DNA from: Tiliqua scincoides
Taxonomy: Eukaryota > Chordata > Lepidosauria > Squamata > Scincidae
Length of the DNA stretch: 64,000 nt
Assembly (NCBI RefSeq): GCF_035046505.1
Contig: NC_089829.1
Coordinates: forward strand, 34,175,322 to 34,239,321
Direction of reading: 5' to 3'
Shown here: in pieces, positions 23,077-34,476 of the stretch
How the letters are laid out: the number at the start of each line of letters is the position of its first letter
Numbering within the stretch: the first letter of the stretch is position 1
Made by a program: the position numbers and the translations under genes
Notes under the pieces: generated by a model
Database searches by the model: none
Told to the model about the DNA's origin: nothing
Seen by the model: the letters and a program-made list of their open reading frames with translations, nothing else

Positions 23077-23473
23077 CAGGGATGGGCTGCATCTTGGATG
23101 ACTAGGACTCAAGTCATGAGAAAGATGCATTTTATGTGACTCATACAGACTCAAGTCACACAAGTCAAAAACTTGGGCACTGACTTGGGACTTAGGGGTT
23201 TTATCCTAAAAATGAAAAGACTTGCATAGACTTGAGTCAAGATTCATTCTTATGGGTGCTTGCCTTGCTTGCTTGCTTTTTTTTTTTTTTACCATTTCCG
23301 CCACTCAACTTGTTTTTTTGAAAAGACTTGGACTCAAGTCAAAATTACTCAAAAAAACAACTCTGGATGAGTCATGATGGCCACTCGTTATGACTCGTGG
23401 CAAATCAAGTCAAGGGGGATGGAGGCTCGGGACTCAACTCGTGACTCAGCGCTGTGATTCCGGCACAACCCTG
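23077..23473. mobile_element. hAT-type element rich in ACTCAAGTC motifs
   Basis: Ends CAGGGATG and CAACCCTG, flanked by 8-bp near-identical duplications (GTGGGAAA at 23069-23076, GTGGAAAA at 23474-23481). The 397-bp body holds many copies of GACTCAAGTC / GACTTGAGTC and shorter GACTC or ACTTG words in both orientations. No transposase. The motif clusters may be transposase-binding sites. Confidence 0.75.
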
Positions 23474-25288
23474 GTGGAAAAGTAGCAAAAAATGGGGGAG
23501 GGGGGGAACCTGGCTGTTCAGTGCATTAGGTAAACCCCCTGACACATACCCAAGTTAGAAATAGCATTGTCAGTTTGCCAGAAATCATTCTGGTTCGCCT
23601 GCTTTTTTCTTTCTTCTCAGGTGGGGGAGCAGCAAAGTTTAATCTCTTTCTGGTCTAGAGTGGGGCTCTGCCTTTTTATTACTGGATCCCGCCCAGGAAT
23701 CTTCTCTGCAGTTAAATCCCAGCATTGATCATCGGATTGCAAGCTGCAAGCTGCCGTACATTAGGATTTCCAGAGCTGTTGATTCTGTGCAGCTGTAACA
23801 GGGCTGCTAGTTTATTATAATAAAGGAGGAAAACACACACACACACAGAGAGGGAAATTAAATATTGAAAGCTCAGTTAAAATAATAGAGTCTTTGCTCA
23901 TCATCATTTTTTGCTTCCACTACTCGGTATATCTGTTTCAGCGTTTGGTTCTGATTTATTGCATAATGAGTCCCCTTTTACACTGTAATGCAATTCATAT
24001 TGCTTTTTAATGTACACCACGCCGTAATGAGTGTACCAAAGAGAGTAGCAGGGAATCCTGATTGGCTGTTGTGGAGGAAAATACCCTTGAATTATTTATC
24101 TTTTGCCAATCGTCAGACTCCGCCTATTGGGCCCTTCTGAACATTGAAACTTGTGTAAGACACACACTGAGAGGCTTTTAACTGTATATTATAGCAAAAA
24201 ATATAGATGTGCACAGACAACACACATGCTCAGGGGTTGAATCCTGATTCTGAAAAGTGATCTGCGCGGCTTATCGTCAGAGAAGGAGAGCCAAACTGAA
24301 TTGCATTAAACATGAACAGAAACAGAACTCTCCCTCCTTTCTCTCAAACAGCAACCTGCTCCAAACACATCCATGTTTTAGCAGGCAGCAGAATGAGATG
24401 TGGGTGATTTCAAACAGCCCGGCTGGATGGATAGTTGACAATCAGATGGTCCAGAGCCAGAAAATGAAAGGGTCCAGGGCAGGCTCAAGGGAAGGCAAGA
24501 CAGTAGGGCAGCCTCCTCAAACTGAGAAACACATACTGGCACAGATATTATATACAGCCAGCCTGGTCCTTACTGGCATCTTAGATCATGTGTTGCTTGA
24601 TAGATTCATGGTGCCACGCCCATGCCAGGTGAGCATGATCCAGGCTAGTCTCATGCCGTTTTTCATGGGTTGGTGGCAAGGTCCCACAGGTAAAACCTTG
24701 GTTCACTAGCAACACCACCACTGCTCCTTTGCTAGCTGGCTGGCTAGCTTGGGAGAAGCCTTGACTTTGGAAAATTCTCTAACTACCTGCACTTTGCTGG
24801 GTTAGAAAATTCCAACTTGTAACCAGTTCACATCCTGGAAGCCAACTTTGTGATCAAGACCAGTTATGATCACTAAAGAAGAGCGCACAGAAGAAGAGCC
24901 TTCAGGCTTGGTTTCCCCCACCAACGTCACTGCAAAATTTGATCAGGTGGTATGTGTTCTTGAGGCACAGACCCCCAAAGCAATCCAGGAGGCCCCTGCC
25001 ACACCCTCCTTGGGGTGAAAAATCATAGAGAATATCCTCCTCTCAAACCACTGAAGGACCACCAAGGGCCTTCCAGGCAAAAAAGGGTGGTCCTTGATGA
25101 ACTCACCCTATCATAGACTCTATGTTGTCCTATGAGAATGCTGTCCAAAAAGCGCTAGGTCACAGAGTCTTCATGGCTATTGTATTTTCTGTTGCCATTC
25201 ACCCATGTGCTGTTTCTATCATTGCCACTTGGTCACTGTGCTGTGTCACAGTGTCATATATCACCCCTTGGGGTAGTGCATATATACA
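23474..25288. other. intergenic; possible conserved block 23690-24190
   Basis: From 23690 to 24190 the sequence is repeat-poor and AT-rich with words such as GTTTATTATAATAAAG and a small (AC)n. The rest has no recognised repeat or exon. Confidence 0.35.
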
Positions 25289-25334
25289 ACATAAGAACAT
25301 AAGAACAGCCCCACTGGATCAGGTCATAGGCCCA
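25289..25334 (-). mobile_element. CR1 LINE, tiny 3' fragment
   Basis: Only the last ~46 bases of CR1 (TTCTTATG repeats plus the adjoining 3' UTR words) are present, an extreme 5' truncation. Confidence 0.85.
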
Positions 25335-25493
25335 AACAAATCAAGGAGACAGGTTTTAAACTTATCTGGTAGGTTTCTACTAGCATGGAGTCCCCCCCCC
25401 TTTTTTTCCCAATACTGTACAAGCATTGAAAAATATGATCAAGCAAATATGATGTACAGGCATCGAAAAAATATGAAATTTAAGCTGTAGTCC

Positions 25494-25719
25494 AATGGTT
25501 CTCAAACTTAATGGGATCACAGCACTCCCACAACCTCTTCTTCCAGGCTCAGCTTGAATCACGCAAAAAAAAAATCTCATGTGTTTGGATCATGCAAAAT
25601 CTCACATGATCCAAGATGGCAGTGCCCAAATCTCAAGGGATCTCAGATGATCCAAAATGGTAGCACCTTGGAGAGGGGCCATCGGGAACATCCTGTGATG
25701 CCCCTTTGGGAACCTCTGC
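25494..25719. mobile_element. hAT-type MITE, degraded
   Basis: Left AATGGTTCTCAAAC and right TGGGAACCTCTGC are imperfect inverted repeats, flanked by 8-bp near duplications TGTAGTCC (25486-25493) and TGTGGTCC (25720-25727). Confidence 0.6.
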
Positions 25720-25727
25720 TGTGGTCC

Positions 25728-26759
25728 ATTCTAACCACTCAGAATTCTACCACCTCATTCTGCTGTATGTGTAGACTCAGCCTAAGAGTGTCAATAATCA
25801 CAAATTCAGACCATTGTAAGGATACAGGAAAATTTCTTAACCATGAAAATATTGGAAAGATAAAGGGGAAGAAATACAACAGAGGATTCTGGGTTTGGTC
25901 ATTTTCCAGCCTCCTACATTTACCTTAGAAAGAAACTCTCCTTGGGAACAAAAACTAGAATTCATCTAACTGAAACATGAACTAGTCTGACTAAAGTCAT
26001 TCAGATGCGGCACCCTAAATAAATGCTCTTCTTTCTCCAAAAGGTATTGGTTTCCTTGCCATAACCAAGTGACCCGGATGAGTCGAAAGGTGTCTCTGTT
26101 TTTTTAATATCAGCACAGTCCCTGGAGTGCTTCTCGTAATAGCCTTGAGTGTCAAGTGTCAGGTACATAGTGCTCTGTTAAGAGAAAATGCAAGAAAGCT
26201 AGCTGAAATCAATTATTTACAGGCATATACAATCGCCGATCCCACGTTCCCTGGGGTCCAATAATGCTTAGTCAGGCTAGCACAAGGGCATTATCTTTTA
26301 CATAGATCTTGACAAAAATGGGCATTTCTGTCTTTCAACCTCTTTTCTCTACTAAAGAATGACAACAGGTGAATCACAGATGGGAGGCAAAGCAAGAATG
26401 CCAGGAAAATATGGATTTTCAGGGGAATAGAGACTCCCTTTCCAAACATACATAAAATGTATTTAATTTTGGATGTTTGTATCTCTCCTTTCCATTCCAA
26501 AAAGAAAGCTCAAGACAGCTTACATGAAATATACGTAAAATGTGCTAGATGTTGTTTATGTTTTCTGACCTGTGGCTCCTGATCTGCTCTGGGGTTTTGT
26601 TTTGTTTTTTAATTTTGTGTTGCAATGTCTTGAAGATTATCTGCTCTGCCATTGCCTTGGAAGCACCTGTAATTATCAAAGCACTTTGCACTGCAGAGGA
26701 ATTAGTCAACCCCAATGCAGGTAAATTGAAAGAATTCAAGGTTGCGGTGGTGTACAATT
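25728..26759. other. intergenic, nothing recognised
   Basis: No exon or repeat family recognised. Confidence 0.45.
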
Positions 26760-27245
26760 TAGACCACAATCCTAACATTGCTCTAGGCTGGTGCAGGCCA
26801 TACAGCATGTCTGCATAACTCTGGAGTCAGCTGTGCTGGTCCATGAAGTCCAGATCCAGTCTATGTGCCACTGGGATAGGGCGATTTTGTGCTGGCCCAG
26901 GCAGGCTGGTGCAAGGGGTGGGAGAGGAAGGTGGCAGAGAGGGGCGTTTTTGAACAGGGGTGGTCCAGGAGGTGGATCAGGCACAGGAGGGGATGGAATT
27001 GGTGGTGTCAGCCCATGCTATATCCTAACCCACTCTCCCGGGCCCTGAAGCCTTACATGGGCTGCTCAGATTTGCTCAGATCTGAGTAGCCCCATAAGGA
27101 TGGCTGCACCATGCATTACTCTGAACAAGGGGAAAAATATCCCCTTACAATGAGTTACCCTCCAGCCACCTTCCCAACCCAAGCTGGATTTAGTGCAGGC
27201 CACTTGGTCTGCCTGTTCTGGGGCAGGTTAAGATTGGACTACCCA
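26760..27245. repeat. GC-rich inverted-repeat element (family M3)
   Basis: Starts 'GACCACAATCCTAACATTG' and ends near 'GGTTAAGATTGGACTACC'. The interior has 'AAATATCCCCTTAC' and 'GCCCCATAAGGATGGC'. Same family as 18142-18640. Confidence 0.5.
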
Positions 27246-28074
27246 AGATGCATCAGGCATCAGTAGGTGCTTTGACCTCATGAGCTTTTAACAACTTAAA
27301 TTCCTGCTCATGAACAAGTCTCAGTGCATAGCTCAGTGCATATGGCTACTATCTAGCTGTAGGGTACCATGAATTTGGAGTTGATCTGAAACTCTGTGGC
27401 ACACAGCACTCAAAGTTTGTCAAGAGCATTCTCATGTGGAAAGTGACTCTATGCTTGCAGTGGGGATTGATCCATGACTCCTAGAAGTGAAAGGGAGACT
27501 CTGGTTTATGAAGCTCTATGCATGCATTAATCCGGGTAGATGGGACTCGTCAGCCTAGGAAGGCAGCTCATCTAAGAGAAGGAAACTCTGACCTCAAACC
27601 TCCACTGCCTTGTGGCTACATCCAGTTGTGGAAAAGGCTTCAGGAGTCAACCTCGAGGCAAAATCAGGAGCCGGAGTCCCTTAGGCAGTTCATGGCTGAA
27701 CACAGTCACGTTCTGGCAACTCCTGCGACGCCGCTGGAACCAACCGTATTGGCTTCTGCCTTTCCATTGGACCATTCCAGCGACGTGGAGAGGGGGGATT
27801 TGCTGCATGGGTAACAGCCTATCCTCCATACCTTCTTTACCCAGGCTTCGCGCACTGGAGAGGACACTCCAACTTCGCCATACGGCGTCAGCACAACACG
27901 GGAAGCAGCAGTTTACCGGTTATAAGTCTTTGCTCGATTGGCGTAGAGCATGACGCCAGGGGCTACTTCCGACGGTGGGAGAGATCATTGCATCTCATTG
28001 GGCAGCTACCGCCCGCCTTAAGCTGGGCAGTCCCCAGCCAGTAAGGTGTTGCCTCGCCACGGTTCGTTAACCTC

Positions 28075-28257
28075 ATGGGGTGCGTGGGGTTTAGGGTGAA
28101 AACCGACAAGCGGATCGACAACTCTGCACCATGCAACAGAAAACAGAAAACTACTGCCCTAAAGCTGGGCACCTGGAATGTTAGGACAATGACACCTGGC
28201 TTCTCTGATGACCTGCAAGAAATAGACGACGCACGCAAAACAGCTGTCATCGACATG
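28075..28257 (+). CDS. LINE ORF, N-terminal start of the endonuclease (cut by a SINE)
   Basis: Begins at ATG 28075 (MGCVGFRV) and carries the classic opening strand of AP-like endonucleases, LKLGTWNVRTM. It runs to AVIDM, where a SINE starts. Across the SINE the protein continues as ELSRLQMDIVALQETR at 28632, so this is the missing N-terminus of the 28629-31463 frame. Apparent codons beyond 28258 belong to the SINE. Confidence 0.8.
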
Positions 28258-28258
28258 G

Positions 28259-28588
28259 GCAGGAGGTCTGGTCTAGAGGGTAGAGCCTCCATTTGCCTGA
28301 AGATTAACATCCACAAGATCGCCAGTTCGAGGCCACCGGCACCGTGCGACCTTGAAGCAGCTGGTAAGCTGCAGCTGAGCTGTTCCATCTGCTCGGAACG
28401 TGGGAGGATGGAGGCCAGAATGTTAAACCAGATCGGAGCGTAACAGCTTGAATGTGGTGGTTCTTGAAAGAGAGAACCTTCTTTCAATTTGTAAAAATCC
28501 CTGCGTGGATTTAATAAGCCTGCCTGTGTAAACCGCCTTGAATAAAGTCTTGAATAAAGACCAAGAAAGGCGGTATATAAATACTGTA

Positions 28589-28628
<40 letters not shown>
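28259..28628 (+). repeat. SINE family A inserted in the LINE ORF
   Basis: Head GCAGGAGGTCTGGTCTAG (A box), B-box-like AGTTCGAGGCC, tail AAGGCGGTATATAAATACTG, then (TTA)n at 28590-28628. A 4-bp duplication ATGG (28255-28258, 28629-28632) flanks it. The insertion falls exactly between codons for Met and Glu of the endonuclease, so the reading frame can be followed on both sides. It post-dates the LINE. Confidence 0.85.
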
Positions 28629-28630
<2 letters not shown>

Positions 28631-31463
28631 GGAGCTGAGCAGACTGCAGATGGACATCGTCGCCCTTCAAGAGACTAGGCTGCCAGATTCCGGATCTGTC
28701 AAGGAGAAAAATTTCTCATTTTTCTGGCAGGGAAAACCACCAAACGAAACCAGGGAACATGGCGTTGGCTTTGCGGTCAGAAATACCCTGCTGAAATCCA
28801 TCATCCCACCTACTGTGGGAAGTGAAAGAATTTTGTCCCTGCAGCTCCAGTCATCAGCAGGACCTGTCACTCTCATCAGTGCTTATGCACCAACTCTGTC
28901 ATCTCCAGCAGAAGCCAAAGACAAATTCTATGATGACCTGGCCACCACTGTCAAGAAAATCCCTGTAAAAGAGCCATTGTTCATCCTCGGCGATTTCAAT
29001 GCTAGAGTTGGTGCTGATAACAGTTCATGGCCCACTTGCTTAGGTCAGTTTGGCACTGGGAGGATGAACGAAAATGGCCAACGCCTGCTAGAGTTTTGCT
29101 GTCATCACGGTCTCTGTGTCAGCAACACGTTCTTCAACACAAAGCCCCAACATAGAGTCTCTAGGAGACATCCAAGATCAAAGCACTGGCACCAGCTCGA
29201 CCTGATCCTCACCAGACGCTCCAGCCTTCCCAGCATCAAGATCACACGCAGTTATCATGGTGCTGCCTGCGACACTGACCACTCCCTGGTGTGCAGCAGA
29301 GTGAAACTGCAAACAAAGCGACTGTATCACACGAAAAAGGAAGGAAGACCTCGCATTGATACCAGCAAGACCCGGGATCAGAGAAAAGTGGAGGAATTTG
29401 CACAAGCGCTTGAGGAATCTCTTCCAGGCCCGGCCGACGCAAACGCATCCAACAGATGGGAACATTTCAAGAATACCGTTTACAACACCGCCTTGTCCAT
29501 ATTCGGCAAGAAGACCAACAAGGCGGCAGACTGGTTTGAAGCCCACTCTGAGGAGTTGACACCAGTCATTGAGGAAAAGAGGAGAGCTCAAGCAGCATAC
29601 AAGGCCTGTCCCAGTAAGCGCAAACTGCAGGTCCTCCGAACTGCTCGCAGCAAAGTCCAACAGACTGCCAGGAGATGTGCTAACGACTACTGGCTCCAGC
29701 TCTGTTCCGAGATGCAGATAGCAGCTGACACGGGCAACATCAAGGGGATGTATGATGGTATCAAGCAGGCCCTAGGTCCAACACAGAGGAAAATTGCCCC
29801 TCTGAAGTCTGCCACAGGCGAGGTCATCCAGGATCGGGCGCAGCAGATGGAACGCTGGGTGCAGCACTACTCTGAGCTATATTCCAGAGAAAATGTAGTC
29901 ACCAAAGAAGCACTGAACAACATTGAGTGCCTGCCTGTGCTGGAAGAGCTTGACAGTGAACCAACCCTAGAAGAACTTCACGTGGCCCTGGACTCCCTTG
30001 CCTTTGGCAAGGCACCTGGAAAAGACAGCATCCCTGCTGAAGTCCTAAAATGCTGCAAAGAGATCATCGTCACTGAGCTGCATGAAATCCTCTGTCTCTG
30101 CTGGAGAGAAGGTGGAGTACCTCAAGACATGAGGGATGCAAACATCATCACGCTGTACAAGAACAAAGGTGACAGGGGTGACTGCAACAACTACCGCGGC
30201 ATCTCTCTCCTTAGCATTGTAGGAAAGCTGTTTGCCCGAGTTGTACTAAAGAGGCTCCAGGTACTTGCAGAGAGCGTCTATCCAGAATCGCAGTGTGGAT
30301 TCCGAGCCAACAGGTCCACCACTGATATGGTATTCTCCCTTAGACAACTGCAGGAGAAATGCAGGGAACAACGACAGCCACTCTTTATAGCCTTCATAGA
30401 TCTCACAAAGGCTTTCGACCTGGTCAGCAGAGACGGCCTCTTCAAGATTCTCCCCAAGATTGGATGTCCACCCAGGCTCCTCAGCATCATCAGATCTTTC
30501 CACAAGGACATGAAGGGCACTGTTGTCTTCGATGGCTCCACATCAGACCCTTTTGACATCCGAAGCGGAGTGAAGCAGGGCTGTGTTCTTGCACCAACCT
30601 TGTTTGGGATTTTCTTCACTGTCCTGCTGAAGCAGGCCTTTGGAACTGCAACAGAAGGCATCTATCTCCGGACCAGATCAGACGGAAAGCTCTTCAACCT
30701 CTCCAGACTGAGAGCAAAATCCAAAGTCCAGCTGAAATGTCTGTGTGACTTCCTCTTTGCCGACGATGCAGCTGTCACTACCCACTCTGCCAAAGATCTC
30801 CAGAAGCTCATGGATCGTTTTAGCAAGGCCTGCCAAGATTTTGGACTGACAATCAGCCTGAAGAAAACACAGGTCATGGTTCAGGATGTGGACTCACCTC
30901 CCTGCATTACAATCTCTGAGCATGAACTGGAGGTTGTCCATGACTTTGTGTACCTTGGCTCAACGATCTCCGACACTCATTCTCTCGATACCGAGCTAAA
31001 CAAGCGCATTGGTAAAGCAGCTACCACGTTTTCCAGACTCACAAAGAGAGTGTGGTCCAACAAGAAGCTGACAGAACATACCAAGATCCAGGTCTACAGA
31101 GCTTGCGTCCTGAGTACACTTCTGTACTGCAGCGAGTCATGGACTCTTCGCTCACAACAGGAGAGGAAACTGAGCGCTTTCCACATGCGCTGCCTCCGAC
31201 GCATCCTCGGCATCACCTGGCAGGACAAAGTTCCAAACAACACAGTCCTGGAACGTGCTGGAATCCCTAGCATGTATTCACTGCTGAAACAGAGACACCT
31301 GCGTTGGCTTGGTCATGTCGTGAGAATGAATGATGGCCGGATCCCAAAGGATCTCCTCTATGGAGAACTCGTGCAAGGAAAGCGCCCTACAGGTAGACCA
31401 CAGCTGCGATACAAGGACATCTGCAAGAGGGATCTGAAGGCCTTAGGGATGGACCTCAACTAG
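28629..31463 (+). CDS. LINE ORF: AP endonuclease and reverse transcriptase
   Basis: A long frame of about 944 codons whose ATG is supplied at the SINE junction, not a natural start. Endonuclease motifs: VALQETRL (catalytic Glu), ISAYAPT, LGDFNARVG, HWHQLDLIL and CDTDHSLV. Reverse transcriptase motifs: GKAPGKDSIPAEVLK, NYRGISLLSIVGKLFARV, QCGFRANRSTTDM, FIDLTKAFDLVSR (motif A), GVKQGCVLAPTLFGIFF, LFADDAAV (motif C, FADD), TISLKKTQVM and FVYLGSTIS. A conserved LRWLGHVVRM segment follows. The frame ends at TAG 31461-31463, but the same frame continues open for 83 codons (WETLASERPAWRQ ... CSRCGRDCHSRIGLFSH) to 31712. The stop is therefore probably a single nonsense change that removes a C-terminal zinc finger. 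Not a host gene. Confidence 0.88.
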
Positions 31464-31750
31464 TGGGAAACCCTGGCCTCTGAGCGGCCCGCTTGGAGGC
31501 AGGCTGTGCAGCATGGCCTTTCCCAGTTTGAAGAGACACTTTGCCAACAGTCTGAGGCTAAGAGGCAAAGAAGGAAGGCCCATAGCCAGGGAGACAGACC
31601 AGGGACAGACTGCACTTGCTCCCGGTGTGGAAGGGATTGTCACTCCCGGATTGGCCTTTTCAGCCACACTAGACGCTGTGCCAGAACCACCTTTCAGAGC
31701 GCGATACCATAGTCTTTCGAGACTGAAGGTTGCCAATACATGCATGCATT

Positions 31751-32773
31751 GGAACCTATATATGTGCAAATGAGCCATCAAATTGAACACTGCATGTGTG
31801 CATGCATGTACTCAGTTATGGAAATGCATGTGACTTTTTCCAATAGTCCATTGGATTCAATTTGAAGGGGGGGGGAGAATTAATGAACAAGGCATTCTTG
31901 AGATAAGTGTGTTTTCATTAAATTTGGCACTGTGTGGTTTGTTTCTGAGAAATAAAAAACTGATGGCAGCAATAGAAACTGATTACACTGTGATGGGCAA
32001 TCGCGGCAAATCGCCCTCATCTTGCCTGGCCAAATGGAAGCTCATCGTCAGGAAATAAAATAAACCAGAGAGAGTGTTTTAAACAGATTTATAGGCAATG
32101 ACCCTCCAAATTGTGCATGCAATAATGCAAATAATTATTTTCAGACATGCATCCCAGACTTCCAATGCTCCTGAAAATGAGGTGCTTGTTTTGCTCAGCT
32201 GAGGACGCAATAGAATGCTGGGATTTCTTCCCATTCGGAAACATTTGTGTTGAATGATGACCATTAGCTCCTTGTTTATTAGGGCTTGCATGGCCTCATA
32301 TTACTTCCCTTGTTTTGACCTTCTCTTCTTTCACACACTCAGAGAGAACAAAATGACCTTCATAGATATCCACTGAAAGCTTACTCTAATGAGCTCGAGT
32401 GCAATTCTAGCTCTTATCTGCAATTAGTATTCCATTTTGTTCCAACACTCTGGCTGAGACCTTGCATTGGCCTGCTTTACAGGCAGAACCTTTTAGGAGA
32501 TTTATGCCTCCGTCAAAAGTTCCTTTACTTGACAGTCAAGAGGAATGTACACATTAGTTGGGCCATTTGGGGTCTTGATCTCCCTCCACTGAATGTCAGT
32601 GGCTGGGTGGACTTCTGGGCCCCCCATCAAACATGCCTGAAGCACTGTTGGCATCACTTTGCCATAGTGAAATCCCACATTGCGGAGGTATATATGTGAA
32701 TACTGACATTATGTCAGGCAGGACCCACATCAAGCATTGGCCAACTTGTCCACTGGTCAGAGTCCAGGGCCAG
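31751..32773. other. repeat-poor block, candidate conserved element
   Basis: Starts with a short ATGCATG-rich stretch. Between about 31970 and 32330 the sequence is unique-looking and AT-rich, with a perfect octamer ATGCAAAT at 32125-32132. No exon recognised. Confidence 0.3.
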
Positions 32774-33150
32774 GATAATAGTAATAATACTGGTATTTAT
32801 ATACCACCTTTCTGGTCTTTTGATTGCTCCTTTGACTTTACTCAAGGTGCTTTACATGGGCAGGATTTCTCCAAACCCCTAAGTGGGTTTTTGCAATAAA
32901 CAAAAAAGTTCTGTCTTTTAAAAACACATTACTTTCCAGGTGGATCTTTTTCTGTCGGGGCTTCATTCTGTCCATGTTGCCTATCGCACTGAGCAACACA
33001 TGCACCTGGGTTTCTTGTCTCCCACACAAGAGAGCTCAGCTCAGCTTTGAAGTCTCATTGCACATTTCTGGTGTTCTTAAACTGGCAATCTTCAAATGTT
33101 ATCTTCAGGCTTAACAATGGGGTCTACCCTCTAGACCAGACCTTCTACCC
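32774..33150 (-). repeat. SINE family A, minus orientation
   Basis: The tail is at the left (TAATAATACTGGTATTTATA on the plus strand) and the head at the right (minus strand GTCTGGTCTAGAGGGTAGAC, A box). More diverged than the copies at 16522 and 28259. Confidence 0.7.
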
Positions 33151-33171
33151 AGACTAGAACTTCTACCCTTT

Positions 33172-33398
33172 ATGGTGCAGTAGTGGTTCAGGAATTGGAC
33201 CTGGGAGATGCAGGTTCAAATTTCTGCTCAGCCATGAAACTTCCTGGGTGACCTTGGGCCAGTTTCTCTCTCTCTCTCTCTCACCCCTACCTCACAGGGT
33301 TGTTGTGAGGACACAAGGAAGGGAGGAACTATGTACACCACCCCTGAGCTTCATGGAGGAAGGGCAGTAAAAAAATGTGAAAAATAAATACATACATT
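33172..33398 (+). repeat. SINE family C (CORE-like), plus orientation
   Basis: Head 'TGGTGCAGTAGTGGTTCAGG' (A box), 'GCAGGTTCAAATTTC' (B box), core 'GTGACCTTGGGCCAGTTTC', then 'CCTCACAGGGTTGTTGTGAGG' and tail 'GGAGGAAGGGCAG' plus A-rich end. The clearest full-length copy of the family in the window. Confidence 0.75.
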
Positions 33399-33999
33399 TA
33401 GAGTTGAACCTAAGAGTTGAAGAAGACATACTTTATGTATCATTTACAACTAAGGTAAGACCTTGCGGAGCCTGAAAGGGAGCACTTGTTACTTCTCTTT
33501 CTTCCCAAAGAATACTTTCTTGAATCTTGGGGAAAGTGGGGAAGAAATGGTGGCAAACTAATAAATGAACTTCTGGAGTGTTCATACCTTGTGCGCAAAA
33601 TAACTCTTGAGGTTTTTCCAGCATTCAACAGGAATGCTGGAATAAACTAATTAATTTAGGGAGCAAGAGGCAGGGAGAACATAACATAAGAACATAAGAA
33701 CAGCCCCACTGGATCAGGCCATAGGCCCATCTAGTCCAGCTTCCTGTATCTCACAGCGGCCCACCAAATGCCCCAGGGAGCACACCAGATAACAAGAGAC
33801 CTCATCCTGGTGCCCTCCCTTGCATCTGGCAGTCTGACATAACCCATTTCTAAAATCAGGAGGTTGCGCATACACATCATGGCTTGTACCCCATAATGGA
33901 TTTTTCCTCCAGAAACTTGTCCAATCTCCTTTTAAAGGTGTCTAAGCTAGACGCCAGCACCACATCCTGTGGCAAGGAGTTCCACAGACCGACCACACG

Positions 34000-34476
34000 C
34001 TAAGTAAAGAAATATTTTCTTTTGTCTGTCCTAACCCGCCCAACACTCAATTTTAGTGGATGTCCCTTGGTTCTGGTATTATGTGAGAGTGTAAAGAGCA
34101 TCTCCCTATCCACTCTGTCCATCCCCTGCATAATTTTGTATGTCTCAATCATGTCCCCCCTCAGGCGTCTCTTTTCTAGGCTGAAGAGGCCCAAACGCCG
34201 TAGCCTTTCCTTATAAGGAAAGTGCCCCAGCCCCGTAATCATCTTGGTCGCTCTCTTTTGCACCTTTTCCATTTCCACTATATCTTTTTTGAGATGCTGC
34301 GACCAGAATTGGACACAATACTCCAGGTGTGGCCTTACCATAGATTTGTACAACGGCATCATAATACTAGCCATTTTGTTCTCAATACCCTTCCTAATGA
34401 TCCCAAGCATAGAATTGGCCTTTTTCACTGCCGCCGTAAATTGGGTCGACACTTTCATCGACCTGTCCACCACCAC
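34000..34476 (-). pseudogene. CR1 copy 2 ORF2, C-terminal part
   Basis: Matches the C-terminal region after the RT domain in copy 1 (RSMKVSTQ ... PHLEYCVQFWS ... VDREMLFTLSHNTRT). It is out of frame with the preceding RT segment because copy 2 lacks 7 bases of 'CTCTCCT'-type sequence present in copy 1 near 3380. It ends early at TAG (34000-34002), where copy 1 reads Gln (FFTQRVVG), a CAG-to-TAG transition. Confidence 0.85.

Larger units (their letters stand above)
27529..31739 (+). mobile_element. APE-type non-LTR retrotransposon (single-ORF LINE), near complete
   Basis: Flanked by perfect 11-bp target duplications ATGCATGCATT (27518-27528 and 31740-31750). It has about 545 bases of 5' leader, one long ORF encoding endonuclease and reverse transcriptase, and a 3' end closing with a short hairpin and GCCAA. 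Compared with the copy at 38890-39376, which has about 80 more bases at its 5' end, it lacks the very start. A 370-bp SINE interrupts the endonuclease domain and one in-frame TAG lies before the C-terminal zinc-finger region, so it cannot move itself. Family assignment is uncertain: one ORF, no RNase H seen, and a CxxC...HxxxxC tail suggest a Vingi/Ingi- or RTE-like clade rather than CR1. Predicted proteins of such elements are often misnamed 'craniofacial development protein 2-like'. Confidence 0.88.

Noticed and set aside
28263-28670. 235-codon minus-strand frame (27963-28670) including a run of Asn codons
   Set aside because: The Asn run is the SINE's ATT microsatellite read backwards; the rest is antisense SINE and LINE leader.
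28629-31463. A 944-codon frame that could be taken for a host gene
   Set aside because: It has AP endonuclease and reverse transcriptase motifs, sits between target-site duplications and begins at a SINE junction. It is a LINE ORF.
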